Positions 7,064-13,564 of a DNA stretch of 13,564 nucleotides are shown here, in pieces. Position 1 is the stretch's first letter. Each line of letters begins with the position of its first letter. The stretch is from GCA-020356105 sp041602815 (GTDB lineage Bacteria; Pseudomonadota; Alphaproteobacteria; UBA8366; JADFVY01): assembly GCA_041602815.1 (NCBI GenBank), contig JBFIFO010000109.1, positions 1-13,564 on the forward strand, in the 5' to 3' direction. Position numbers and translations under genes: made by a program. The notes under the pieces were generated by a model. That model was given only the letters and a program-made list of their open reading frames with translations. It searched no databases and was not told where the DNA came from.

Positions 7064-7131
7064 CGGATGCCACGCGAAGATCGAGGCGGCGATCCGGACG
7101 GTATGGCGGGCGAACCCGCGCATCAATCCCC

Positions 7132-7164
7132 GAGGAGGGGCGCCGTGGGCGCCAGGTCTGTATG
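7132..7164 (+). promoter_or_regulatory. Shine-Dalgarno with intervening hairpin before tatT start
   Basis: A very strong GAGGAGG (7132-7138) lies 23 bases from the ATG at 7162, which is too far by linear distance. The 15 bases directly after it (GGCGCC-GTG-GGCGCC, 7139-7153) form a tight hairpin. If folded, the remaining distance is the 8 bases AGGTCTGT, which is ideal spacing. Confidence 0.45.
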
Positions 7165-8058
7165 AAACGAGCGTTGGTTGTGGCGATGGCTGCTGTGTTG
7201 ATGGCGGGATGTTCGGTCAAGAAGATGGCGGCCAATGCGGTCGGCGATGCGCTGGCGGACGGTGGCGGCGTGTGGATGTCCGACAATGACCCGCAGCTGA
7301 TCAAGGAGGCGATCCCGTTCGGCCTGAAAACCAATGAGAGCCTGCTCGAGATCTCGCCCAGGCATCTCGGGCTGCTCGAGGCGACGGCCCAGGGCTTCGC
7401 CGCCTATGCGTTCCTTCTGAAAGAGGAGGCCGATCGGGTCGAGGCGCAGGACCTGAAGCGGGCGCGCTGGCTGCGCGGCCGGTCCAGCAAACTTTTCGTG
7501 CGCGGCCGCGACTATGCCTTGCGCGGGTTGGAAGTGCGCCATCCCGGATTCACCGAGAGCATCCGGAGTGACCGCGATGCGATCCTGGCACAGACGGATG
7601 CCGGGGATGCCGACCTGCTCTACTGGGCCGGGGCATCGTGGGCCGGGGCGTTGAGCGTCGCCAAGGACAACCTGACCCTGATCGCGGAGTTCCCGACCGC
7701 CGGGGCCCTGGTCCAGCGTGTGCTCGACCTCGACGACGGTTACGGCGACGGCGCGGCGCACGAGTTCCTGATATCCTACGAGGCGGGACGGCCGGGCGGC
7801 AGTCTGGACGCGGCCCGGGGCCATTACCGGCGGGCGGTCGAGCAGTCCCGCGGCGAGCGGGCCTCGGTCTTCCTGGCACTCGCCGAATCGGTTTCGGTGG
7901 CAGAGCAGGATGTCGGGGAATTCCGCGCGCTGCTCGACCGGGCCCGGGCGATCGACCCGGACGACAAGCCGAAAACCCGGCTGCTGAACATCATCGCCCA
8001 GGAACGGGCGGACTGGCTGGAATCCCAGATCCCCGAGCTGTTCCTGGTGACGCAGTAA
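7162..8058 (+). CDS. tatT: TRAP transporter TatT component lipoprotein
   Basis: The product is 298 residues. The lipoprotein signal MKRALVVAMAAVLMAGC has Cys17 as anchor, so the protein sits in the periplasm attached to a membrane. The rest is helical and TPR-like. Recognisable marks of the TatT family are IPFGLKTNESLLEISP (51-66), LLYWAGASWAGALS, and a late EFLISYEAG and AVEQSRG. In the family, TatT forms a trimer that binds DctP-type proteins and is thought to deliver hydrophobic ligands to TRAP transporters. The start at 7162 is chosen over an in-frame ATG at 7036 because of the signal sequence. Two DctP genes and a fused QM permease follow in the same direction, which fits this assignment well. 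Confidence 0.85.
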   Translation: MKRALVVAMAAVLMAGCSVKKMAANAVGDALADGGGVWMSDNDPQLIKEAIPFGLKTNESLLEISPRHLGLLEATAQGFAAYAFLLKEEADRVEAQDLKRARWLRGRSSKLFVRGRDYALRGLEVRHPGFTESIRSDRDAILAQTDAGDADLLYWAGASWAGALSVAKDNLTLIAEFPTAGALVQRVLDLDDGYGDGAAHEFLISYEAGRPGGSLDAARGHYRRAVEQSRGERASVFLALAESVSVAEQDVGEFRALLDRARAIDPDDKPKTRLLNIIAQERADWLESQIPELFLVTQ

Positions 8059-8076
8059 TCGAAAGTAGCCCGATCC

Positions 8077-9096
8077 ATGATCCGGTCGGTCCTGTTGGCA
8101 CTCGGCATCCTGGCGACCCTGTCGCCGGCAATGCCCGCGGGGGCCGGGACGATCAAGCTCGCCACGATGGCGCCGCGCGGCTCGCCCTGGCACGAGATCC
8201 TGCTCGATATGGCAAAGGAATGGGAAGCGGCCGGGGCGGGTCAGTTGACGGTTCGGATCTATCCCGGCGGCGTCCTGGGCGACGAACCCGACGTGATGCG
8301 CAAGATGTCGATCGGGCAGCTTGATGCCGCGATGGTGACCACCACGGGCCTCACGCAACTGGTGCCGGATATCTGGGTCTTCGCCCTGCCGATGATGATC
8401 CGGTCGTACGATGAACTGGATTTCGTGCGCGACCGGATCGCGCCCGAGCTGGAGGCCCAGTTCCGAAAACACGGCTTCGTCATCCTCAACTGGGGCGAGG
8501 CGGGGTGGGTCCGGTTCTTCTCCAGACGGCGGGTCGAGACCCCCGACGATCTCCGCCGGCTGAAGCTCTTCGTGTGGGCCGGCGAGCCGGTCCTCGAGAC
8601 CGCCTGGAAGGAGCAGGCCTTCAGTATCGTGCCGCTGCCGGCCACCGAACTGTTCTCGGCGCTGCAATCCGGGATGGTCGACGCCTATTCGACGACGGCG
8701 GTGGCATCGCTGTCCTTCCAGTGGTTCGGGATGGCCCCCTTCATGCTCGACCTGAACTGGGCGCCCCTGGTCGGCGCCACGATCATGCGCCTCGAAAGCT
8801 GGCGGATGCTCCCCGAACCGGTCCAGCTGAAGATCAAGGCGGCAGCCGACGAGGCGGGTCGCCGTTTCCGCGAGCGAACCCGCGCATTCGAGGCCGACGC
8901 CGTGACGGTCATGGAGTCGCATGGCCTGACGGTGACCCGCATGTCACCGGAGGCTTACGCGCAGTGGGAGAGGGGTGCGCATGGCGCCCGCGAGATTATC
9001 CGCAACCGTTTCGTATCGCCGTCGCTGGCCGAACGGACGGAACACCTTTTGCGCGAATACCGGTCCGGGCTCGTACAATCGGGGCGCAATAATTAA
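8077..9096 (+). CDS. TRAP periplasmic substrate-binding protein, DctP family (first copy)
   Basis: The product is 339 residues with a signal peptide cut near AGA-GT (22-25). The mature protein begins TIKLATMAPRGSPWHE, the standard DctP opening. Other marks are RIYPGGVLGDEPDVMRKM (60-77), NWGEAGWVRFF (138-148), LQSGMVDAY (196-204) and FQWFG. At the position where most DctP proteins have the carboxylate-binding arginine (KIRV), this one reads LKLFVWAG with Phe165. Arg146 in GWVR may still be present as a ligand contact. Such replacement fits the TatT-linked (TatP-like) branch, which is thought to bind ligands other than simple carboxylates. The start follows tatT by 18 bases and has a weak Shine-Dalgarno, suggesting coupled translation. 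It is a close paralogue of the next gene. Confidence 0.9.
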   Translation: MIRSVLLALGILATLSPAMPAGAGTIKLATMAPRGSPWHEILLDMAKEWEAAGAGQLTVRIYPGGVLGDEPDVMRKMSIGQLDAAMVTTTGLTQLVPDIWVFALPMMIRSYDELDFVRDRIAPELEAQFRKHGFVILNWGEAGWVRFFSRRRVETPDDLRRLKLFVWAGEPVLETAWKEQAFSIVPLPATELFSALQSGMVDAYSTTAVASLSFQWFGMAPFMLDLNWAPLVGATIMRLESWRMLPEPVQLKIKAAADEAGRRFRERTRAFEADAVTVMESHGLTVTRMSPEAYAQWERGAHGAREIIRNRFVSPSLAERTEHLLREYRSGLVQSGRNN

Positions 9097-9158
9097 CTTT
9101 CGATTACAATTTTGCCGCCTATTATTCGGGCATCCTGGATCGACAAGGTGGAACGATC

Positions 9159-10169
9159 ATGACGGTAAGGCTGCTTGCGGCGCTGACGGCGCTGGTTTGG
9201 CTGTTCGGCGTCGCCGGGGCTTCGGCGCAGACGATCAAGCTCGGGACCCTGGCGCCGAAGGGCTCGCCGTGGTTCGATATCCTGCAGGATATGACGGCCG
9301 AATGGAGCGCCGCATCCGGCGGCTCGATCAAGGCGCGCATCTATCCGGGCGGCTCGATCGGCGACGAAACGGACATGATCCGCAAGATGCGGATCGGCCA
9401 GCTCCATGGAGCGGTGCTGACAAGCGAAGGACTTGGCAGGATCGTGCCGGAGATCCGCGTCCTGCAGATGCCGATGTGGTACCGTTCGGACGAGGAGCTG
9501 GACCATGTCCGGGCCGGATTGACCCATGAAATCGAGGCCCTGTTCGAAGCGCGCGGCTTCAAGGTCCTCAACTGGGGCGACATCGGCTGGGTCCGGCTGT
9601 TCACGACCTCTCCCGCGCTGACGCCGAGCGCCCTGCAATCGCTGAAGCTGTTCTGCTGGGCCGGAGATCCGAAATTCTGCGATGCCTGGGCGAAGCAGGG
9701 ATTCACACCCGTGCCGCTGGCTTTTACGGACATTTTCAGCGGCCTCCAGTCGGGCATGATCGACGCCATTTTCACCGCGCCGGTTCCGGCGCTGTCCTAT
9801 CAGTGGTTCGGGATGGCGAACCAGATGACCGACGTTAGAATGATCAAGATGATCGGCGCCACCATCATCACCATGAAGGCGTGGAACAAGATCCCGGCGG
9901 AGATTCGCGCCCGGGTGCTGGCCTCGGCCGCTGCAGCCGGCCAGCGCAGTGACGAGCGGATCCGGGGGTTCGAGGATCAGTCGATCGAGGTCATGCAGGA
10001 ATACGGTCTGACCGTGCACCCGCTGACTCCGGAACAGCGCCACATTTGGGAGACGCGGTCCCGCGACGCGTATTCGGCCCTGGTCGAAGGCGTCGTGCCG
10101 CCCGACCTGTTCGCGCGGGCGGAGCGCCTGCGCGAGGAGTTCCGCAGCCGGCGCGCCGGCACAGACTGA
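9159..10169 (+). CDS. TRAP periplasmic substrate-binding protein, DctP family (second copy)
   Basis: The product is 336 residues. The signal peptide ends at ASA-QT (21-25), and AAGGTGG lies shortly before the ATG. It aligns with the first copy almost without gaps from residue 25 to about 230, sharing IYPGG, NWG-x-x-GWVR, LKLF-x-WAG, LQSGM and QWFGMA. It also has Phe165 where the carboxylate-binding arginine is usual, and Arg146 is kept. Differences cluster in the presumed pocket and interface (LTSEGL versus VTTTGL, CWAGDPKFC versus VWAGEPVLE). Cys166 and Cys174 are unique to this copy and could form a disulfide. The gene follows the first copy by 62 bases, and the permease starts 1 base after its stop. 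It looks like a tandem duplication followed by divergence. Confidence 0.9.
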   Translation: MTVRLLAALTALVWLFGVAGASAQTIKLGTLAPKGSPWFDILQDMTAEWSAASGGSIKARIYPGGSIGDETDMIRKMRIGQLHGAVLTSEGLGRIVPEIRVLQMPMWYRSDEELDHVRAGLTHEIEALFEARGFKVLNWGDIGWVRLFTTSPALTPSALQSLKLFCWAGDPKFCDAWAKQGFTPVPLAFTDIFSGLQSGMIDAIFTAPVPALSYQWFGMANQMTDVRMIKMIGATIITMKAWNKIPAEIRARVLASAAAAGQRSDERIRGFEDQSIEVMQEYGLTVHPLTPEQRHIWETRSRDAYSALVEGVVPPDLFARAERLREEFRSRRAGTD

Positions 10170-10170
10170 A

Positions 10171-11982
10171 ATGCCAGTGATGCCGGCCCTGCGACGCGTG
10201 GCCGGCATCGGCCGGGGCGCCGAGTCCCTCGGTGCCGCCGCCGCGATTCTTGCCATGGCGATCCTGCCGGTGGCCGAGATGCTGCTGCGCCCGTTCGGCA
10301 TCAGCATTCCCGGTTCGCACAGCTTCGTCCAGCACCTGACGTTGTGGGTCGCGTTTCTCGGCGCGACGATCGCGGCCCGCGAGCGCCGGCACCTGACCCT
10401 GTCCACCGGGCTGAAGATCCTGCCCGTCCCCTGGTCCGGCTACGCCGACATGCTGGCGGTGGCTGCGACAACCTCCGTCTCGGCCGGCTTGTTCTGGGCC
10501 AGCCTCGAGTTCGTCCGCACGGAATACGCATTACCGCTCGGCGGCCAGGGTATGTGGCTGCCGATCTGGCTCATGGAGACGGTCCTGCCGCTGGCCTTCG
10601 CCGTGATGACCGTGCGCTTCATCCTGCAGGCGCCGGGACCGGCGGGCAAGATCGCCGGACTGGCGGGCATTCCGCTGGCCGCCGTTCTCGGCCTGTGGGT
10701 CGTGCCCGCGGCGCCACAGCTCGCCCTGGTGCTGGTTGCGCTGCTGCTGGTCGCGGCGGTTCTCGGGGCGCCGATCTTCGTCGTCATCGGCGGGGCCGCG
10801 CTGACGCTGTTCGTCGGCAGCGAGGTTCCGGTCGCCGCCGTGCCCGTCGAGACCTACCGCATCGTGGTGTCGCCCTCGATCCCCGCGATTCCGCTGTTCA
10901 CCCTGGCCGGCTACCTGTTGGCCCAGGGCAAGGCGGGCGACCGCCTCGTCGACCTGTTCCGGGCCCTGTTCGGCTGGCTGCCCGGCGGACTGCCGATCGT
11001 CACGACGCTGGTCTGCGCCTTCTTCACCACGTTTACCGGCGCCTCCGGGGCGACGATCCTTGCCCTCGGCGGCCTGCTGTTGCCGGTGCTCATCCAGAAC
11101 CGCTATTCGGAGCGGTTCTCCCTCGGCCTGCTGACTGCCACCGGCTCGATCGGCCTGCTGTTCCCGCCCAGCCTGGCGGTGATCCTCTACGCGGTGATCG
11201 CCAAGATCCCGATTCCCGACCTGTTCGTCGCCGGCATCGTGCCCGGCGCGATCATGGTCGGCGCGGTCTGCCTGTACGGTGTCTGGCGCGGCCATGCCGA
11301 CGGGACCCCGCGGGTGCCGTTCGACGGCCGCGCGGCCCTGGCGTCGCTCAACGCGGCCAAGTGGGAAATCGTGCTGCCGGTCATCGTTCTGGTCGGCATT
11401 TTCGGCGGCTACGGCACCCTGGTGGAGCTGTCCGCGGTCACTGTTGTGTACGTCCTGGTCGTCGGCCTGCTGATCCACCGCGACCTCGACGTGCGGACCA
11501 CCGTGCCGGCCGGGGTCGTGCAGTGCGTCACCCTGATCGGCGGCGTCTTCACGATCCTCGGCGTCGCCATGGGGCTGACCAACTACCTCGTCGACGCGCA
11601 GATCCCGATGCTGGCCGCCGACTGGGTCGAGGCCCATGTCGAATCGAAGCTGGTGTTCCTGCTGGCCCTCAACCTCTTCCTGCTGATCGTCGGCTGCCTG
11701 ATGGACATCTTCTCGGCGATCGCCGTGGTGGTGCCGCTCATCCTGCCGATCGCCGCCGCTTTCGGCATCCACCCGCTGCACCTCGGCATCATCTTCCTCG
11801 CCAACCTGGAGCTGGGCTACCTGACGCCGCCGGTCGGCATGAACCTGTTCCTCGCCGCCTACCGGTTCGACAAGCCGGTCGTCGAGATCTGGCGCGCCGG
11901 CGTGCCGTTCCTGCTCCTGCTCGCCCTGGTGGTGCTTCTGGTGACCTACGTACCCTGGATCGTCCTCGGGGTGCCCGCCTGA
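10171..11982 (+). CDS. fused TRAP transporter permease (DctQ-DctM)
   Basis: This 603-residue inner-membrane protein joins the small Q subunit (about 1-155, four hydrophobic segments, with HSFVQHLTLWVAFLGA and RERRHLTLS) to the large M subunit (about 165-603). The M part has the usual markers FTGASGATILALG (288-300), GSIGLLFPPS (325-334), GCLMDIFSA (508-516) and ELGYLTPPVGMN (547-558). Such QM proteins move the solute captured by a DctP protein using a sodium or proton gradient. The ATG at 10171 begins 1 base after the stop of the second DctP gene, and a second ATG lies 3 codons in. There is no close Shine-Dalgarno, so translation is probably coupled. It is the last gene of the operon. The substrate cannot be deduced. 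Confidence 0.93.
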   Translation: MPVMPALRRVAGIGRGAESLGAAAAILAMAILPVAEMLLRPFGISIPGSHSFVQHLTLWVAFLGATIAARERRHLTLSTGLKILPVPWSGYADMLAVAATTSVSAGLFWASLEFVRTEYALPLGGQGMWLPIWLMETVLPLAFAVMTVRFILQAPGPAGKIAGLAGIPLAAVLGLWVVPAAPQLALVLVALLLVAAVLGAPIFVVIGGAALTLFVGSEVPVAAVPVETYRIVVSPSIPAIPLFTLAGYLLAQGKAGDRLVDLFRALFGWLPGGLPIVTTLVCAFFTTFTGASGATILALGGLLLPVLIQNRYSERFSLGLLTATGSIGLLFPPSLAVILYAVIAKIPIPDLFVAGIVPGAIMVGAVCLYGVWRGHADGTPRVPFDGRAALASLNAAKWEIVLPVIVLVGIFGGYGTLVELSAVTVVYVLVVGLLIHRDLDVRTTVPAGVVQCVTLIGGVFTILGVAMGLTNYLVDAQIPMLAADWVEAHVESKLVFLLALNLFLLIVGCLMDIFSAIAVVVPLILPIAAAFGIHPLHLGIIFLANLELGYLTPPVGMNLFLAAYRFDKPVVEIWRAGVPFLLLLALVVLLVTYVPWIVLGVPA

Positions 11983-12020
11983 CGGGAACGGGCGTCCCGC
12001 GGCGCCGGCCCGCCGTCAGG
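11978..12020 (+). terminator. candidate stem-loop at the TRAP operon end
   Basis: CCTGACGG (11978-11985), which includes the permease stop, pairs with CCGTCAGG (12013-12020). The 27 bases between are very GC-rich and can fold further. There is no U-tract after it, so it may be a Rho-linked or 3'-stabilising structure. Confidence 0.4.
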
Positions 12021-12311
12021 TAATTCCGCAATATCGCAAAAAAACCAAAATCTCCGCTCACGGACCGCCGCGACGATATATCGCAGCCCTGCGACCATAT
12101 GCACTTTGACGCTAATTTGCGACGAATGCACCATAAAACCAGCATTTCGATGCTCGTCGGTCTCGGGTGCCAGGGGACTGCACGGAAAGGCATTCTGGCG
12201 CGCCTGAGGCGGGTATCTGAGAGATTTTGCTCCGGTTGCTAAAATACAGGTTTCGAGGCGTTACTATAATCATGTCGATCGGGGCAGCGTGATGGGGAAA
12301 GGACGAAGTAA
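11983..12311. other. gap of 329 bases, lower in GC, rich in inverted repeats
   Basis: After the TRAP-end stem-loop the sequence becomes clearly less GC-rich than its surroundings. It holds overlapping palindromes: CGATATATCG (12074-12083) and TCGCAG-CC-CTGCGA (12081-12094). It also holds a small hairpin with a UUCG-type loop, AGCAT-TTCG-ATGCT (12141-12154), which may be enlarged by CGACGA (12120-12125) with TCGTCG (12154-12159). The right end carries the cytochrome promoter. No convincing gene was found. Confidence 0.6.
12265..12270 (+). promoter_or_regulatory. -10 element of the cytochrome gene
   Basis: A perfect TATAAT lies 41 bases before the cytochrome ATG. The best -35 (AATACA, 16 bases upstream) is poor, so an activator may be needed. 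Confidence 0.45.
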
Positions 12312-13055
12312 ATGACACTTTCACGCAGACTCTACTCTTCAATATCCAAAGCAACGGCCGTGACCGTCGCAAGTATTGGCCTGGTCATGGTCGCCGGAGC
12401 GGGAGCCGCGCAAGCGGAGGGCAGCGGCGCCGGCATCGCCGGCAGCCCGCATGATTTCTCGCTGGCAGGAAGCTGGAACCTTAATGCCGAGATCTGCCAG
12501 GTCTGCCACTCGCCGCATGATAAAGCCAAGGCGATCGAGACATACCGGAACGGTTTGTTGTGGAACCATCAAGTCAGCAGCCAGACTTACACCCTGTACG
12601 ATTCGGCGACGCTTGACGGGACAATTGCTCAGCCGGACGGCACCGCCAAGCTGTGCCTCAGCTGCCATGACGGCTCGATCGGTATCGACCAGTTCGGCGC
12701 TAACGTCGGAGGGCCGGGAACCATATTTATGGCCGCTGATTTTGGCGCGGTAAAGCAGATCCCGAACACATCGGTGGCGAACGACTTGTCGGGCACGCAT
12801 CCGATCTCGATCGTGTACGATCCTGCCGCGGACTCCGGGCTGAATCCGGTTACCACCCCGGTGGGAACTGGCGGCGTCAGCAGTGGCACCATCGCCGACG
12901 TGCTCGACAACGGCAAGGTGCAGTGCTCGTCGTGCCACGACGTGCACGACTCGGCGGGCGAAGCGGTTCCCGCCACATTTCTGCTACGGGTGGCACAGAG
13001 AGCCGCGCAGGGCGGTACGGCCTCCGGCCTGTGCCTGACCTGCCACAACAAGTAG
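12312..13055 (+). CDS. exported tetrahaem cytochrome c (doubled CXXCH type)
   Basis: The product is 247 residues. The ATG at 12312 has AAAGGA about 9 bases upstream. The signal peptide ends at AQA-EG (33-36), so haem is attached in the periplasm. There are four CXXCH sites: CQVCH (62-66), CLSCH (115-119), CSSCH (205-209) and CLTCH (241-245). Extra histidines (47, 69, 86, 163, 212) are candidates for the second axial ligands. The phrases HDFS, CHSPHD, LLWNH, YTLYDSATLDGT and KLCLSCHDGSIG are typical of the small multihaem cytochromes found with NHL-propeller proteins. It is expected to pass electrons in the periplasm or toward the outer surface. No catalytic site is evident. The gene has its own promoter-like element and a strong terminator, so it is probably monocistronic. 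Confidence 0.92.
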   Translation: MTLSRRLYSSISKATAVTVASIGLVMVAGAGAAQAEGSGAGIAGSPHDFSLAGSWNLNAEICQVCHSPHDKAKAIETYRNGLLWNHQVSSQTYTLYDSATLDGTIAQPDGTAKLCLSCHDGSIGIDQFGANVGGPGTIFMAADFGAVKQIPNTSVANDLSGTHPISIVYDPAADSGLNPVTTPVGTGGVSSGTIADVLDNGKVQCSSCHDVHDSAGEAVPATFLLRVAQRAAQGGTASGLCLTCHNK

Positions 13056-13094
13056 GCCAGCGACTTCGTTAAGGTCGACATATCGCCAGACTGG

Positions 13095-13117
13095 AAGGGG
13101 GGCCTCGGCCCCCCTTT
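13095..13117 (+). terminator. Rho-independent terminator of the cytochrome gene
   Basis: AAGGGGGGCC (13095-13104) and GGCCCCCCTT (13107-13116) form a 10-base-pair GC-rich stem ending in TTTCC, 40 bases after the cytochrome stop. Confidence 0.8.
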
Positions 13118-13221
13118 CCTTGCCCCGCTCACGCGGCAACGAAGGACGGCTCCAGCGGCGCACAATATCATCTTTCGCCATGACCAGGCAGCGCCGCCCG
13201 TACGTTCTACGGGCCGCGTTT

Positions 13222-13235
13222 TTGACCAAGATCAA
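13222..13235 (+). promoter_or_regulatory. FNR/Anr/CRP-family type box
   Basis: TTGAC-CAAG-ATCAA differs by one base from the FNR consensus TTGAT-N4-ATCAA. It lies in the intergenic region upstream of a gene that looks linked to multihaem electron transfer, which makes low-oxygen control plausible. Confidence 0.55.
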
Positions 13236-13267
13236 GGTCCAGATACACGATCTTTGCGACTCTTTTG

Positions 13268-13300
13268 CGGATCATTTTCGGTGGCCGCGCCACCGATCCG
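13268..13300 (+). other. long bulged hairpin in the probable 5' leader
   Basis: CGGTGGC-CGC-GCCACCG (13279-13295) is a perfect 7-base-pair stem. It is extended by CGGAT (13268-13272) pairing with ATCCG (13296-13300), leaving a one-sided 6-base bulge CATTTT. No U-tract follows, so it is more likely a leader element than a terminator. Confidence 0.45.
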
Positions 13301-13410
13301 GGCCACGGAATGTGGTCTCAATTCAATGCCCAGGTAGGGCTGGCCTGCGCGGCCGTACGCGCCCACGTGTGCGGAGCGCTGCGCCCGCCGGACAGAGGAG
13401 AGTTCTGGCA

Positions 13411-13564
13411 ATGATGGTTCGAGGGAACAAACGACGATCACCCGGCAGCTTCATGCGGCGTTTGGCGGCGCTGTCCGGCGTCCTTTTGCTGTCCGCCGGT
13501 GCCACCGCGCCGCAGGATGAGGGAACCGTCTTCTACCCGCCGCTGCCTGAGCTGCCGCGGCTGC
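13411..13564 (+). CDS. exported protein, N-terminus only; NHL/six-bladed propeller-like
   Basis: The frame is open from ATG 13411 to the window edge (51 codons plus one base). GAGGAG lies 10 bases upstream. In-frame ATGs at 13414 and 13453 are alternatives. Residues 15-33 form a signal peptide (MRRLAALSGVLLLSAG). The mature start carries VFYPPLPELPRL, and this YPPLP-x-x-PR phrase is typical of the first strand of NHL-repeat propeller proteins encoded beside multihaem cytochromes. Unlike many of these it lacks a lipobox cysteine in the part seen. The assignment rests on a short motif and on the neighbouring cytochrome, so it is tentative. Confidence 0.55.
   Translation, partial: MMVRGNKRRSPGSFMRRLAALSGVLLLSAGATAPQDEGTVFYPPLPELPRL

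Larger units (their letters stand above)
13056..13410. other. gap of 355 bases with terminator, FNR-like box and hairpin
   Basis: This stretch holds the cytochrome terminator (13095-13117), an FNR/Anr-type box (13222-13235), a long bulged hairpin (13268-13300) and the Shine-Dalgarno GAGGAG (13395-13400) of the next gene. No convincing -10 was found and no gene is supported. Confidence 0.7.

Noticed and set aside
3537..8074. 13-base sequence AAAGTAGCCCGAT found at 3537-3549 and 8062-8074, both upstream of start codons
   Set aside because: About one such 13-base match is expected by chance in a window this size, and the distances to the start codons differ.
7123..8922. 599-codon minus-strand frame opposite tatT and the first DctP
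   Set aside because: Antisense shadow; Gln/Arg/His-rich composition typical of GC-rich reverse frames, while the plus strand encodes clear families.
12106..12120. TTGAC-GCTA-ATTTG as a second FNR-like box before the cytochrome gene
   Set aside because: Only the left half-site matches; the right half departs too far from ATCAA.

Overview
The window is GC-rich chromosomal DNA, with coding regions strongly biased to G or C at third codon positions. It looks like a proteobacterium. Supporting signs are a DctP/DctQM TRAP transporter with a TatT lipoprotein, a sigma-54 type promoter, an FNR-type box and a multihaem c-type cytochrome. Alphaproteobacteria fit best by feel, but nothing here fixes the genus. 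No rRNA, tRNA, CRISPR array or insertion sequence was seen.

Layout. (1) 1-3297, minus strand: a large secreted DUF6351-type alpha/beta-hydrolase-like protein that runs off the left edge, preceded by a secreted trypsin-like (S1) serine protease. The 391-base gap between them holds a short coding-like remnant. (2) 3586-4413, plus strand: a ceramidase-like membrane hydrolase of the CREST superfamily, divergent from the protease. It ends at a strong hairpin shared with the convergent gene that follows. (3) 4592-6879, minus strand: a lipoprotein with a collagen-like Gly-X-Y block and its own near-perfect sigma-54 promoter, a GNAT acetyltransferase, and an exported lipase-like alpha/beta hydrolase. 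(4) 7162-11982, plus strand: a compact TRAP operon encoding a TatT lipoprotein, two paralogous periplasmic DctP-type binding proteins, and a fused DctQM permease. (5) 12312 to the right edge, plus strand: a tetrahaem cytochrome c with its own -10 element and terminator, then the start of an exported protein. The N-terminus of the latter resembles the NHL/six-bladed propeller proteins found beside multihaem cytochromes. An FNR/Anr-like box and a long hairpin lie in front of it.

How the genes fit together. Most products are exported or membrane-bound, so this is a cell-envelope and periplasm-oriented stretch. The TRAP genes form one functional unit: TatT and the DctP proteins work in the periplasm, and QM imports solute using a sodium or proton gradient. 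Both DctP paralogues lack the usual carboxylate-binding arginine at the expected site, which suggests an unusual, perhaps hydrophobic, ligand. The right-hand genes look like the beginning of an anaerobic or microaerobic extracytoplasmic electron-transfer locus. I saw no clear defence or mobile system. The most interesting signals are the sigma-54/collagen-like lipoprotein pair, the two-DctP TatT operon, the hairpin placed between Shine-Dalgarno and start codon of tatT, and the FNR-box/propeller/cytochrome end.
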